DNA from: Impatiens glandulifera
Taxonomy: Eukaryota > Streptophyta > Magnoliopsida > Ericales > Balsaminaceae
Length of the DNA stretch: 64,000 bases
Direction of reading: 5' to 3'
Assembly: GCF_907164915.1 (NCBI RefSeq)
Contig: NC_061868.1
Location: forward strand, 31,586,439-31,650,438
This document shows positions 46,259 through 59,128 of this stretch, piece after piece. Under the pieces are notes generated by a model, which worked only from the letters and a program-made list of their open reading frames with translations, did not search any database and was not told the origin of the DNA. A program made the position numbers and the translations under genes. The stretch's first letter is position 1, and each line of letters starts with the position of its first letter.

Positions 46259-48080
46259 TGATAGGATTGGTGCAATCAATAGAGACGGGGTTTTTACTAT
46301 TGTTAGAAACTTCAGATAAACGGATTGATAGAAATCCTGTTAAGGATTAATATCACTTTCTATTCTTCGCAAACCTTCACAAACTCATGAAATGATTCAA
46401 GTGCGGAGCTGTTTGTTTGGGTTTGAAGCTTTGAACCAATGAATGATGAAAGACTGAAGGTAAAGAACACAACAAGTTGTTTATGGATGTTCAGAGCTAT
46501 CTCTCCTACGTCACCCTTTCTTCCAACAACTAGAAGGATTTCACTAAACTTCTTTGAATCAAATACAACTTACTAAATAGCTAACACTTTGTTAAACAGA
46601 ACACACTATGTTCAACTTACAATATAATCAATAATATCTCTCAGCAAGACAGTGTTTTTGATTCTCTCTCTTAAACTTGAAAATGATGTACAATTAGTAA
46701 GTGCAAGAGTGATGAGTAAGATTGTAGGAAATGAGCAGAGTAACCAGTGATTCGGTCGTTGTCCTTGAGCATTTATTTGTAGGAGAAGGACACCAACGGT
46801 CGAATCTTATTCATGGACACGTGACAATCGCCCATTGGAAAGCCTCCATAGTACAAGAGTACAATAGACTCTATGCTCATGGATCGTGGCCGTAATGAAT
46901 GGTAGTGCACCGGATATCCTTCTGGAACTGTCTTGTACTGAACAAGTAGTATGAGGGATATCTGCGTACGTGGCGTTCATTCGTTTGATGCAAATAGCTG
47001 GCGTACTAGTCTACAAGAGAAAGTGGAGCAGGAGTAGCGTACAACTAGTTGAATGTGGGTAGACGTAAGCTAACATCAAACGGCTACTGAAGCGAGGCAA
47101 TAGACGTGCCCCATTAGACTTTCAAGTCTAAGGGAGTTAGACGCCAATGTTTAACAGCGAGTTCCACTAGACCACCAAGTCTAATGGAGTTAGACTACCA
47201 CGTCAAATGGAGTTAAACTACATCGTCTAACTACATACCACTTCAGACTAATCTGAAGGAGTTAGACGCCAACGTCTAACTACGTGTCTATTAGACTTGC
47301 ACGTCTAACTACGTATCTGTTAGACTGACACGTCTAACTATGTATTTGTTAGACTGGCACGTCTAACTACATATCTGTTAGATTGGCACGTCTAACTATG
47401 TATCTGTTAGACTTGCACGTCTAACTATGTATCTGTTAGACTGGCACGTCTAACTACATATCTGTTAGACTGACACGTCTAACTACGTATCTGTTAAACT
47501 GGAACGTCTAACTACGTATCTGTTAAACTAACACGTCTAATTACGTATTTGTTAGACTGACACGTTTAACAGATAACACGTCTAATTATCCTACTTAGAC
47601 CACGTCTACGTATCTGTTAGACTGACACGTCCAACTATGTGTCTGTTAGATTGGCACGTCTAAGTACATATCTGTTAGATTGGCACGTCTAACTATGTAT
47701 CTGTTAGACTTGTACGTCTAACTATGTATCTGTTAGACTGGAACGTCTAACTACGTATCTATTAGACTGACACGTCTAACTACGTATCTGTTAAACTGGA
47801 ACATCTAACTATGTATCTGTTAAACTAACACATCTAATTACGTATCTATTAGACTGACACGTCTAACTGATAACACGTCTAATTAGCCTGCTTAGACCAC
47901 GTCTAAGTTAGCCAAATCTGATGCACCTGCATAGAAATAATTAGACGACTTAGCTTCGTTCATATTTAAACATCATCAAAACTCAATTGATTAATATTTA
48001 GCATTTTCTGTTAATTAACTCTTTACTAAAATTTTCCAAACAATTTGTTCTAAGTTAATAACTCTTAATTTTTCCAAACA
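46259..48080 (-). repeat. 5' LTR of element X (1822 bp)
   Basis: The minus strand starts TGTTTGGAAAAATTAAG at 48080 and ends with CCTATCA at 46259. It contains two blocks of 29-bp palindromes (47280-47580 and 47600-47885, the second a partial duplication of the first) and the GTGACGTAGGAG block at 46503-46517. Confidence 0.85.
47100..47885. repeat. 29-bp palindromic minisatellite, third locus
   Basis: About 20 units of GTTAGAC, six bases, GTCTAAC joined by TACGTATCT, in two blocks separated by ATCCTACTTAGACCACG. Confidence 0.9.
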
Positions 48081-48540
48081 GATCATAACACTCATTTTAT
48101 AAATTATATAAAATATTATTTATAAGAATTACTCTTATATTCTTTTTATTTTATTTTATAAATTTTTTATTAGATATCACTCTTAAAGGTGCCATGAAGA
48201 TCATCAAGAGTATGTCTTCTCTTAAATTTTTGATATTCATCACATTTAGTTGGACATTAATTATGACATATATCGTCATGAAAAATGTCCAACCAACAAA
48301 TGTGATGTTACTGTTGCAGTAAATCTTTACGACACATAATGTTTCTTTAGAAGATCACACAACAATATTTTACATAAAATAATATTTGAAGGTCTCGTCA
48401 ATTTAAAACTCTCTAGAGCCTATCTCCTCAATATAACGAGTATATAATTTTTAGTACAAAATTTAACTAACTTTAAAATATCGTGTTTTAAAATTATAAT
48501 TTGATTATTTTATTTATTACAATATATATATATATATATT
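48081..48540 (+). repeat. Protease-derived tandem array, block 4 (partial monomer)
   Basis: Resumes in the leader segment (TAACACTCATTTTATAAATT), runs through an exon-1-like segment (ATGAAGATCATCAAGAGTAT at 48194) and the intron, and stops at the ACAATATATA acceptor region, where a TA microsatellite begins. Confidence 0.95.
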
Positions 48541-49831
48541 GGGAAAAACGACTTAGCGTCATTTCATTAAAAATTCCCAAAAATAGGAAAAAAAACCAAA
48601 AGTTTAAGAGATCATTCTAGACAGGCCTAGAATGATTTTGAAGTCGTAACATTCTGAATAAAAGCTAAAAATGTAAATGAGTTATCTGTTTCAAATGTTT
48701 TCAATTCTAGTGAGTTTAAAAAATAGTAAACTCCAGTTACTGCAGATATTCTAGTTATGCTCCGTGCTTGGAATTCCTCTTCACGTTCTCGCGAGGGCGC
48801 TACAATCCTATACAATATCTTTCCATAACTCGTCAATGCTCCTGTGGGTTTTGTCATATACCCTTGCATTCCGTTCTTGCCAAATGTTATACACCACTAC
48901 TCCAAAGACGCACTTGAATACACTTGTTGTAAATCTATTTCCCTTGGCTTTTAGTAGTGTTGCTTCCTTGATTTCATTCCATTCGCTCGGGAAACTAATC
49001 AACTCCAGGCTTTTATAGAATCTGTCCCAAAGTTCTGAAGCAATACAGTAGATCCCGAATATGTGATCTATGACTTCTTCTATTCATATGCATAGAAGAC
49101 AACTCGCGTCCGAGATACTCATATACTTGCTGATACGATCACGAGTGATGATTCATTCCCAAAAAGAGAGCCATAGGATGAACTGGTGTCGAGGGATAAT
49201 ATTCGTTGACCATACAAGAGGAGCCCATTCTACTTTCTGCGCCTTTTCCCAGATTACCTCCCCTATTTTCTTCAATACCAGTTTCCCATTGTCCTCAGCT
49301 TTCCATTCATGAATATCCGTTTTGTCGTGTAGTTGTATGTTACTTATATGATCAAGTATCCTCTTTCCTTCTGGAATTCTTCTCAAGAGCAAGTTCCAAT
49401 TCCCGTCTTTGATGTCTCTGATTTTCGCTTTTGCGTAATCCCTTCTGATACGGGTATTTTGAAACTCATCCTTGTCGATGATAGACTGGTTTTCGAACCA
49501 GGGGTCGTGCTAGAATAGAGTGCCTTTCCTGTCCTCTAGTCGGATGTCATAAAGATCTGCAATATCGCTTCTTAGTTTAAGAATCTTTTTCAAAGACCAG
49601 CTCATACCTTCGTGAATTTTGCAGGTCTAGATGCCGGTTTCGTATTTCATAAACCTCGTATGCACCCATTTGATCCATAGTGAATCCTGATTGCGCTCCA
49701 AAGCCCACATATGCTTGAAGGTTAGAGCCTTATTCCACTCGATACAATTCTTCAAGTCGATGCCTCCCTCGTCCTTCAGTTTGCAGAGAACGGTCCATTT
49801 GACTTTCTTTCCTCCTCTTCCACTACTACCC
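48541..49831 (-). pseudogene. LINE (L1-type) fragment, 3' part of the RT protein, minus strand
   Basis: Minus-strand frames, interrupted by stops, give a plant LINE RT C-terminus: KVKWTVLCKLKDEGGIDLKN and NKALTFKHMWALERNQDSLW (49833-49627), then EWAPLVWSTNIIPRHQFILW (about 49230-49170), the start of the zinc-binding RT domain, and VVVYNIWQERNARVYDKT near the end (48890-48840). The element is 5'-truncated at 49831 and its 3' end meets a (TA)n run at about 48522-48539 in the array. It is dead by truncation and stops. Confidence 0.8.
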
Positions 49832-52800
49832 ATACAAAGGTGAAATTGGACACACCACTAATAGAATTTAATGTTCAAATTACAGTTGGGCAATGGGATG
49901 GATCAATACGAACCGACGCGATCCAACACGATATTATATCACTCGGATTGTGGGTTGGACATGACACAAGCACGTGACGATACGATCACGAGTTTATACA
50001 ATCGTAACATTCATTTTATAAATAATATAATAATTACTCTTATATTATTTTATTTTATTTATAAAATATTGTTATTAGAGATATCACTCTTACTAATGTT
50101 TCTATAATAATTGTTAATGTCAAAGGAGCCATGAAGATCATCAAGATTATGTCTTCTCTTAAAATTTTGACATTCATCGCATTTAGTTTGACATTGATTA
50201 TGAGTTATATCGTCATGAAGAATGTCCAAGTAAAAAATGTGAGGATACCATTGCATTAAATCTTTACAACACATAATGTTTCTTTAGAAGATCACACAAT
50301 AATATTTTACATAAAATAATATTTGAAGGTCTCGTCAATTTAAAATACTCTAGAGCCTATCTGCTCAATATAACGGGTATATAACTTTTAGTACAAAATT
50401 TAACTAACTTTAAAATATTGTGTTTTAAAATTATAATTTGATCATTTTATTTATTACAATATATATTATACAAAGATGAAATTGGACCCATCACCAATAG
50501 AATTTAATAGAATTTAATGTTCAAATTACAGTTGGGCAATGTGATGGATCAACACGAATCGACGTGATCCAACACAATATTATATTACTCGGATTGTGGT
50601 TGGACATGACACAAGCACGAGACAACACGATCACGAGTTTATACGATCGTAACACTCATTTTATAAATAATATAATAATTACTCTTATATTATTTTATTT
50701 TATTTTTATAAATTTTTTTATTAGATATTACTCTTACTAATGTTTCTATAATAATTATTAATGTCAAAGGAGTCATGAAGATCATCAAGAGTGTGTCTTC
50801 TCTTAAAATTTAGACATTCATCGCATTTAGTTTGACATTGAGTATGAGTTATATCGTCATAAAGAATGTACAACTAACAAATGTGATGATACCATTGCAC
50901 CAAATCTTTAAAACACATAATGTTTCATTATAAGAACTTAGATCACGCAACAATATTTTTCATAATATTTCTTTAGAAGATCACGCAATAATGTTTTACA
51001 TATAAATAGATTTGAAGGTCTCATTAATTTAAAACTCTTGAGAGCCTATCCGTCCAATATAATGGGTATATAACTTTTAGAAAAAAATTTAACTAACTTT
51101 GAAATATTGTGTTTTAAAATTATATTTTGTTCATTTTATTTATTACAATATATATTATACAAATGTGAAATTGGGCACACAACTAGTAAATTTATATTTA
51201 GATTGAAGTTGGACAATGTGTTGGATTAACAAGAACCGACGTGATTCAACATGATATTAGTACAGAAAGACACAATACAATATTATTTCACTCATGTTGT
51301 GGGTTGGACATAACACAAGTACGAGACGACACGATTATGAGTTTATACGATCGTAACACTCATTTAATAAATAATATAATAATTACTCTTATATTCTTTT
51401 GTTTAAAAAAAATTATTATTAAATATCACTATTACTAATGTTTTGATAATAACTGTTAATGTCAAAGGAGCCATAAAGATCATCAAGAGAATTTCTTCTC
51501 TTAAAATTTTGATATTCATCGCATTTAGTTTGACATTGATATGACTTATATCGTCATGAAAAATTTCCAACAAGCAAATGTGATGATACCATTGCACCAA
51601 ATTTTTACAACACATAATGTTTCTTTATAAGAACTTAGATCACACGACAATATTTACATAAAAAGAGATTTGAAGGTCTTGTCAATTTAAAACTCTCTAA
51701 AGCCTATCCGTCCAATATAACAAGTATATAACTTTTAGTAAAAAATTTAACTAACTATGAAATATTGTGTTTTAAATTAATAATTTATTCATTTGATTTA
51801 TTACAGTTTATATTATACAAAGGTGAAATTGGGCACACCACCTGTAGAATTTAATGTTCTGGTTGAGTTGGACAATGAGTTGGATTAGCACAAAATGACA
51901 CGATCTAACATGATATTAGTAAGAAACGACACATTATGATTTTATCTCACTCCGGTCGTGAGTTGAACACGACACAAGCACAAGACAACATGATTATAAG
52001 TTTTTACGATTGTAACACTCGTTTTATAAATAATATAATATCTTATTTATAAGAATTACTCTTATATACTTTTATTTTATTCTATAAAATTCTTATTTTA
52101 TATCACTCTTAAAAGTGTCATGAACATCATCAAGAGTATATGTTCTCTTAAAATTTTGATATTCATCACATTTAGTTGGACATTGATTGTGACTTATATC
52201 GTCATGAAAATGATCAACCAAGAAATGTGATGATACTATTGCACCAAATCTTTACGACACATAATGTTTCTTTAGAAGATCACACAACAATATTTTACAT
52301 AAAAAGAGATTTGAAGGTCTCGTCAATTTAAAACTCCATAGAGCCTATCCGCCCAATATAACGGGTATATAACTTTTAGTACAAAATTTAACTAACTTTA
52401 TAATATTGTGTTTTAAAATTATATTTTGATAATTTTATTTATTATAGTTTATAATATACAAAGGTGAAATTGAGTACAACACCTGTAAAATTTAATGTTC
52501 AGATTAAAGTTGGGCAATATGTTGGAGTAACACGAACCGACGTGATCCAACACGATATTAGTACGGAATGACATTATACAATATTATCTCAATTGAGTTG
52601 TGGGTTCAAATGACACAAGCACGAGACGACACGATCACGATACGATGATGAGCTTATACGACTGTAACACTCCTTTTATAAAAACATAAAAATTAATCTT
52701 ATATTCTTTTGTTTTTTTTATAACAAATTCTTATTAGATATCACTTTTACTAAGTTTCTATAATAATTGTTAATGTCAAAGGATCCATGAAGATCATCAA

Positions 52801-55672
52801 GAGTATGTATTCTCTTAAAATTTTGATATTTATCGCATTTAGTTTGACATTGATTATGACTTATATCGTCATGAAAAATATCAAACCAACAAATGTGATG
52901 ATACCGATGCATCGTATCTTTACGACACATTATGTTTTTTAATAAGAACTTAGATCACGCGACAATATTTTACATAAAAAGAGATTTGAAGGTCTCGTCA
53001 ATTTAAAACTCTCTAGAGCCTATCTGTCCAATATAACGGGTATATAACTTTAAGTACAAAATTTAACCAACTATGAAATATTGTGTTTTAAATTAATATT
53101 TTGTTCATTTTATTTATTACAGTTTGTATTATACAAAGGTGAAATTGGACACACCACCCATAGAATTTAATGTTCTGATTATAGTTGGACAATGAGTTGG
53201 ATCAACACAAAATGACAAGATCCAACACGATATTAGTACGGAACGACACAATATGATTTTATCTCACTTGGGTCGTGAGTTGGACACGACACAAGCACGA
53301 GAAAATACGATCACGACACGATTATTAGTTTATATGATCGTAACACTCATTTTATAAATAATATAACATCTTATTTATAAGTATTAATTTAATAATCTTT
53401 TTATTTTATTTTATAAAATTCTTATTTGATATCACTCTTAAAGGAGGTGCCATGAAGATCATCAGGAGTATGTCTTCTCTTAAAATTTTGATATTCATCA
53501 CAATTAGTTGACATTGATTATGACTTATATCGTCATGAAAAATGTCCAACCAACAAATGTGATGTTACTATTTCACTGAATCTTTACGACACATTATGTT
53601 TCTTTAGAAGATTGCACAACAATATTTTACATAAAAAGAGATTTGAAGGTCTTGTCAATTTAAAACTCTCTAGAGCCTATCTTCCCAATATAACGGGCAT
53701 ATAACTTTTTATACAAAATTTAACTAACTTTGAAATATTGTGCTTTAAAATTATAATTTGAACATTTTATTTATTACAATATATATTATACAAAGGTGAA
53801 ATTGGGCACACCAATAGTATAATTTAATGTTCAAATTACCGTTGGGCAATGGGATGGATCAACACGAACTAACACGATCCAACACGATATTATCTCACTC
53901 GGGTTGTGGGTTAGACATGACTCAAGCACGAGACGACACGATCATGTGTTTATACGGTCATAACCCTCATTTATAAATAATATTATAATTACTCTTATAT
54001 TCTTTTAATTTTATATAAAATATTCTTATTAGATATCACTCTTATTAATGTTTCTATAATAATTGTAAATGTCAAAGGAGCCATGAAGATCATCAAGGGT
54101 ATGTCTTCTCTTAAAATTTAGACATTCATCGCATTTAGTTTGACATTGATTATGAGTTATATCGTCATGAAGAATGTCCAAATAACAAATAGATGATACC
54201 ATTGCACCAAATCTTTACGACACATAATGTTTCTTTATAAGAACTTAGATCACGCGACAATATTTTACATAAAATATATTTGAAGGTCTCTTCAATTTAA
54301 AATTCTCTGGAGCCTATCCGTCCAATATAACAAGTATATAACTTTTAGTACAAAATTTAACGAACTATGAAATATAACTTTTAGTACAAAATTTAACTAA
54401 ATATGAAATATTGTGTTTTAAATGAATATTTTGTATTACAGTTTATATTATACAAAAGTGAAATTGGGCACACCACCCATAAAATTCAATGTTCAAATTA
54501 GAGTTGGATAATGAGTTGTATCAATACGAAATGAGATGATCCAACACGATATTAGTACGGAACGACACAATACGATTTTATCTCACTCGGGTCATGAGTT
54601 GGACACGATACAACACGATCACGACATAATTATGAATTTATACGATCGTAACACTCATTTTATAAATAATATAACATCTTATTTATAAGAATTACTCTTA
54701 TATTCTTTTTATTTATTTTATAAAATTCTTATTAGATATCACTCTTAAAGGTGTGATTAAGATCATCAAGAATATGTCTTCTCTTAAAATTTTGATATTC
54801 ATCACATTTAGTTAGAGATTGATTATGACTTATATCGTCATGAAAAATGTCCAACCAACAAATGTGATGATACTGTTGCACCGAATCTTTATGAAACATA
54901 ATGTTTCTTTAGAAGATCACGCAACAATATTTTACATAAAAAGAGATTTGAAGGTCTCGTCAATTTTAAACTCTCGAGAACCTATCTGCCCAATATAACG
55001 GGTATATAACTTTTAGTACAAAATTTAACTAACTTTGAAATATTGTGTTTTAAAATTATATTTTGTTCATTTTATTTATTACAATATGTATTATACAAAG
55101 ATAAAATTGGGCACACCACTAGTAGAATTTAATGTTCATAGTTGAGCAATATGTTGGAGTAACACGAACCGACGCAATCCAACACGATATTAGTACGGAA
55201 CGATACGATACGATATTATCTCACTCGAGTGGTAGGTTGGACATGACATAAACACAAGACGATACGATCATGACATGATTGTGAGTTCATACGATTTTAA
55301 CACTCTTTTTATAAATAATTACTCTTATATTCTTTTGTTTTTTTTTATAAAAAATTCTTATTAGATATCACTCTTACTAATATTTCTATAATAATTTTTA
55401 ATGTCAAAGGAGCAAGGAAGATCATCAAGAGTATGTCTTCTTTTAAAATTTTGATATTCATCGCATTTAGTTTGACATTATTATGACTTATATCGTCATG
55501 AAAAATGTCCAACCAACAAATGTGATGATACAGTTGCACCGGATCTTTACAACACATACCTTTTCTTTATATGAACTTACATCACAAGACAATATTTTAC
55601 ATGAGAAGAGATTTGAATGTCTCATCAATTTAAAACTCTTTAGAGTCCTTCCGTCCAATATAACATGTATAA
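49832..55672 (+). repeat. Protease-derived tandem array, block 5 (about 9 monomers, most diverged)
   Basis: Anchors lie near 50324, 51012, 51667, 52312, 52983, 53639, 54280, 54949 and 55610. Monomers are more diverged from one another than in blocks 1-3 and carry local duplications (for example 50930-51000 and 54350-54400). The array ends at about 55672, at the exon-1/intron boundary (GTCCAATATAACATGTATA). Confidence 0.93.
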
Positions 55673-57300
55673 ATAATTAATAAATAATTATATATAAATA
55701 ATTAATAAATTAAGAAAATAAATATTTATTGAGAAATTAAGAAAAAAGTCAATAATAAATAATAAAGAGAAAGAAAATAAAGAATGAAAATATTCATTAT
55801 TATTTTTTTATTATTAATAATTAAAGAATAAATAAATAATTTCAATAACTTTTTTATAATATTTATCAAGAATTAAGAAAATTAATAATTATTCTCTTAA
55901 TTATATTTGGATGAATTATTATATTAAACATTCATATATAAATATATATATTTGCATATTTAGGTCTTTATGTATATATAATGATATTAAGAAATCCTTG
56001 AGTAATAAGTAAAATCACAATTATTTGTTTTGTGATATACATATATGGAATTTATGCATTTTTTTAATATTAATAACATATTCAAAATTTGGTACAATTT
56101 TAGACCCACTTAAATTTGTAATTATGCGGTTGTTAATTGGCCCAAAGGAATATTAATAATTGGTCGTATTACAAATTTAAATAATGTACAAATTATTAAT
56201 TTATAAAATATATTTGTTTTATAAGATTAAGACGGTTGTGTTTGTAACTATGCGGTTATTAATCGGACAAAATGAAGTTTAATAATTGGTCGAGTTACAC
56301 ACTTATAGTATGTACATAAGTTATTAGTTTATTAAATCAATTAATTGAAGCAACATCCTACCAATGTAGGCTCTCTTGTGTAGGTTAATATATTTTATAA
56401 ATTAAGAAGGTAGTGTGTATGTAATTGATGCGGTTATTTAATTGGCCCAAAAGGAATAACATTATGCACATGTGGTAATAAATATGTAACAATTATTTGG
56501 TGTGTCATGTGAGTAATTGGACTATCCAAAGATAACCAATTGTTTGACATGAATTATTTTTAATATTTGATTACTAATAAAGAGTATCGTGTGCAAGTTA
56601 ATATTTAATGTTCAAATGCTACATATTAATATTGTGTTTAGTATCTTATGAAGAAACGTAACATTATTTTGAATTTATGTGATTATTAATTTTTTGTGAG
56701 TATGGTTGTTCATTTTTTTTTTGTTATCTAATTAAGTTAATACTTTTGTTTATACGATTTTCTTATCAACATCTTAAGTTAAATTTATATGATAAAGTTT
56801 TAAAGTTTATTTAGAATTTGATTTTTTTTAAGAGTTATATCTAAAAATGTTAAAATTGCTAAGGGTATTATTTGAATAAATATATCATAAGAAATATACT
56901 ATAATATATGTTTCATTTTGTTTCAAAATTAAATTCATTAAAGTTAGAGTTACACTAATGTATTCTCATGCATCCAATTTGAATTTTGTTATTCATACTT
57001 AAGTTAATTGATATGAATTACAGTTGTATAAAGGGAGACTTAGTCTCTATATGAACTCACATCATATTGTGTGTAAGAAAATAAAAGATTGAAACAAAAA
57101 TAACATAAATAGTGTTCACTTAATAAATACTTTAAAAGATAATAAAGTAATGAAGTTGTAAGAATTATAGATGTTGTAGCTAAAAAAATTACTAAAGAAA
57201 ATGATGCATAAAAGAATATATATTAAAGTTTTTTTTGTTCTAAGAGTAATTTAACTTCGTTACTCATATACATTTGATGTCTAAAGTAATGTGTTGATGT
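55673..57300. other. AT-rich non-coding DNA with weak tandem repeats
   Basis: I see no gene. A degenerate repeat around TATGCGGTTNTTAATTGG occurs near 56119, 56243 and 56419, partly followed by AATAATTGGTCG. The remainder is simple AT-rich sequence, perhaps old retroelement DNA. Confidence 0.5.
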
Positions 57301-57306
57301 ACGGTT

Positions 57307-57540
57307 AAGTTAGTTGTCAAAAGTCAATTGATGGTGAAAGAAACATCGGCGTAGGCATTGATAATTCAAATTAAAGATGAGAAAATCAAGAAATATTTTA
57401 TATACTCTTTATTTGAAGATTGAGTTAGTTGTCAAAAGTCAATTGATGGTGAAAGAAACATCGGCGCATGCAATGACAATTCATATTAAAGATGAAGAAA
57501 TAAAGAACTACATCAAATACTCTTTATTTGGAAACAAACA
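57307..57540. repeat. Tandem duplication of about 117 bp
   Basis: AGTTAGTTGTCAAAAGTCAA and the following 100 bases occur twice (from about 57308 and 57425), with small differences. Confidence 0.8.
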
Positions 57541-57599
57541 TTTATGATTTATTTGGAAAGAATAATTAAGAACTACAACTTATATACCGAATAAATTTT

Positions 57600-58875
57600 C
57601 AACTAAAACAACTAGTGAATTCTTTTGGGGTTGTCCAATTAAGGTTAGGCCTTATAGGTCCAAAGAATATAAATTGGACTAAAGAATTATTAGATGTTAA
57701 TTGTTGGATATTCTAAAAGATCTAAAGAGAAATTTAGTTTCATAAGTACTTCAAGATTAGCTTTGAAAATAAAATACAAAAGACTCCTTAAACAAAAGTT
57801 TAATGTACGCTCAAAATCATATGAATCAAGAAATTAAGTATATTTATGATGTTAGACAAATACTTGAAGGATCCTAGTTTAGATCATTAAGAAAGCAACC
57901 AAACAAGTAATGTGACATTTTAATAACAAAACATTACATACTCATATAGTGAAATCGAATCAGATAGAGATCATTTGGTATTTTGATTCGAATTTTGTTG
58001 GATACACAAAATAGTCGGAAATTCGTGCCACATAATTTTTATTTAATTATTAGTTGAAAGAATTTATTCTTGTAAGAGTGTTAAGAAGACACTAGAATTA
58101 TTTCAACATGATGGTAGAATTTATTTTGTATTTTGTGACATCCATTTGAAGAATCTAACTACAAAATTTTGTCACGAGGTTGCAAATTATGAATGATATA
58201 TAGAAAGACTACTAAAGATATTACATGACAATAATCTACTGTTCTTTTACTTTAAGAGTAATATGAGTTCGACTAAGTCGAACTATTTAGAAAATAAAGA
58301 ATTCAGAATGTTTAGTTATCTATTGAGCATATTTGGACAAACTCTTAAATTACGGATCAGTTCTCTAAGTATTTTCTATCTGAGGTCTTTCCTGAACATA
58401 TTGTTCATATATATGAATATTGCATATTTAGATGATATACATTTTTAGTGGGAGTTTGTATTGTGATGCTTGTATAATATAATTTGAAATTTATGTGCAT
58501 ATTAAAGATTCAGTTTCTAAAAAAATTAAAGATTCAGTTTTAAATAAATCAAGATTATAAAATTATTCAAATTGATCTATATAAAGAATAAAGGAGAACT
58601 AGTTGGTATTAGACATGTTAAAGATCACACTAATGTTAATATCCACACTATACACCCATGTTTAATCTATGTCATTTGATTGTATTGACATATGTGACTA
58701 TTGAGGGTTTAGTTACGAACTAATGTAACAAAAATCGCTTTAATCCTATATTTATATAATTGCTGGACGAGATTGATATAGATGTATTTGGAAATGATAA
58801 CAATATTTTGAAGTCTTAAGATTATAATATACAATTGAAGAAAATATATATATATATATGACCGATGTGGGAGAT
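57600..58875 (+). pseudogene. Heavily decayed copia pol (integrase end and RNase H) before a 3' LTR
   Basis: Fragments in different frames keep copia order: WGCPIKVRPYRSKEYKLD (about 57627-57680, integrase C-terminus), YLKDPSLDH (about 57870), then FDSNFVGYTK (about 57985), all consistent with the RT end and RNase H, and IEHIWTNS...VFPEHIVHI (about 58324-58410), the usual RNase H C-terminus. A GTGGGAGAT polypurine tract (58868-58875) abuts an LTR start. Most of RT, gag and the 5' LTR are missing. No function is expected. Confidence 0.75.
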
Positions 58876-59120
58876 TGTTGGAATTATTTCCAATATTTGA
58901 GTACATATATTATTTAGTAATTGTGTATTAGTTGTTATCATATAAAGATTAAAAATTCAATTAAAGTGTTCTATTAAAGTATAAAGATTATGGGCTTATT
59001 ATTCATCTATAATAAATATGGGGATATATTTGTGTAGAAGTAGGAATATCATTTATTATTTCGTTGATGAGCCGAATAATAAATTGGTATATTAGGTCTA
59101 GGTCCACAACCCATATAGAT

Positions 59121-59128
59121 AGTCTACC
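59121..59128. repeat. 8-bp target-site duplication AGTCTACC of the hAT element
   Basis: AGTCTACC at 59121-59128 is repeated at 62631-62638. Eight bases is the hAT hallmark. Confidence 0.96.

Larger units (their letters stand above)
42404..48080 (-). mobile_element. Element X: gag-only, non-autonomous copia element (minus strand), holding a nested Sirevirus derivative
   Basis: On the minus strand: 5' LTR (48080-46259), PBS (46257-46246), gag (46208-44886), about 250 bases of non-coding DNA with two GGGGAAAT/GGGAAATT polypurine tracts, and a truncated 3' LTR (about 42758-42404). No protease, integrase, RT or RNase H sequence lies between gag and the 3' LTR, even after removing the inserted 42876-44748 element. 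This is the TR-GAG type of non-autonomous element. The left end is cut within the LTR palindromes, and about 340 bases of the array monomer are missing across the insertion, so a deletion followed insertion. It belongs to the same family as 1-1690. Confidence 0.8.

Noticed and set aside
6422..55672. CRISPR-like or centromeric satellite interpretation
   Set aside because: Monomers of 650-680 bp with no short spacers rule out CRISPR. A centromere role cannot be judged from sequence; there is no typical 150-180-bp satellite.
6422..55672. Functional aspartic protease genes in the array
   Set aside because: The catalytic DTGS is missing, everything downstream of exon 2's start is absent, and nearly all exon-1 copies have frameshifts or stops.
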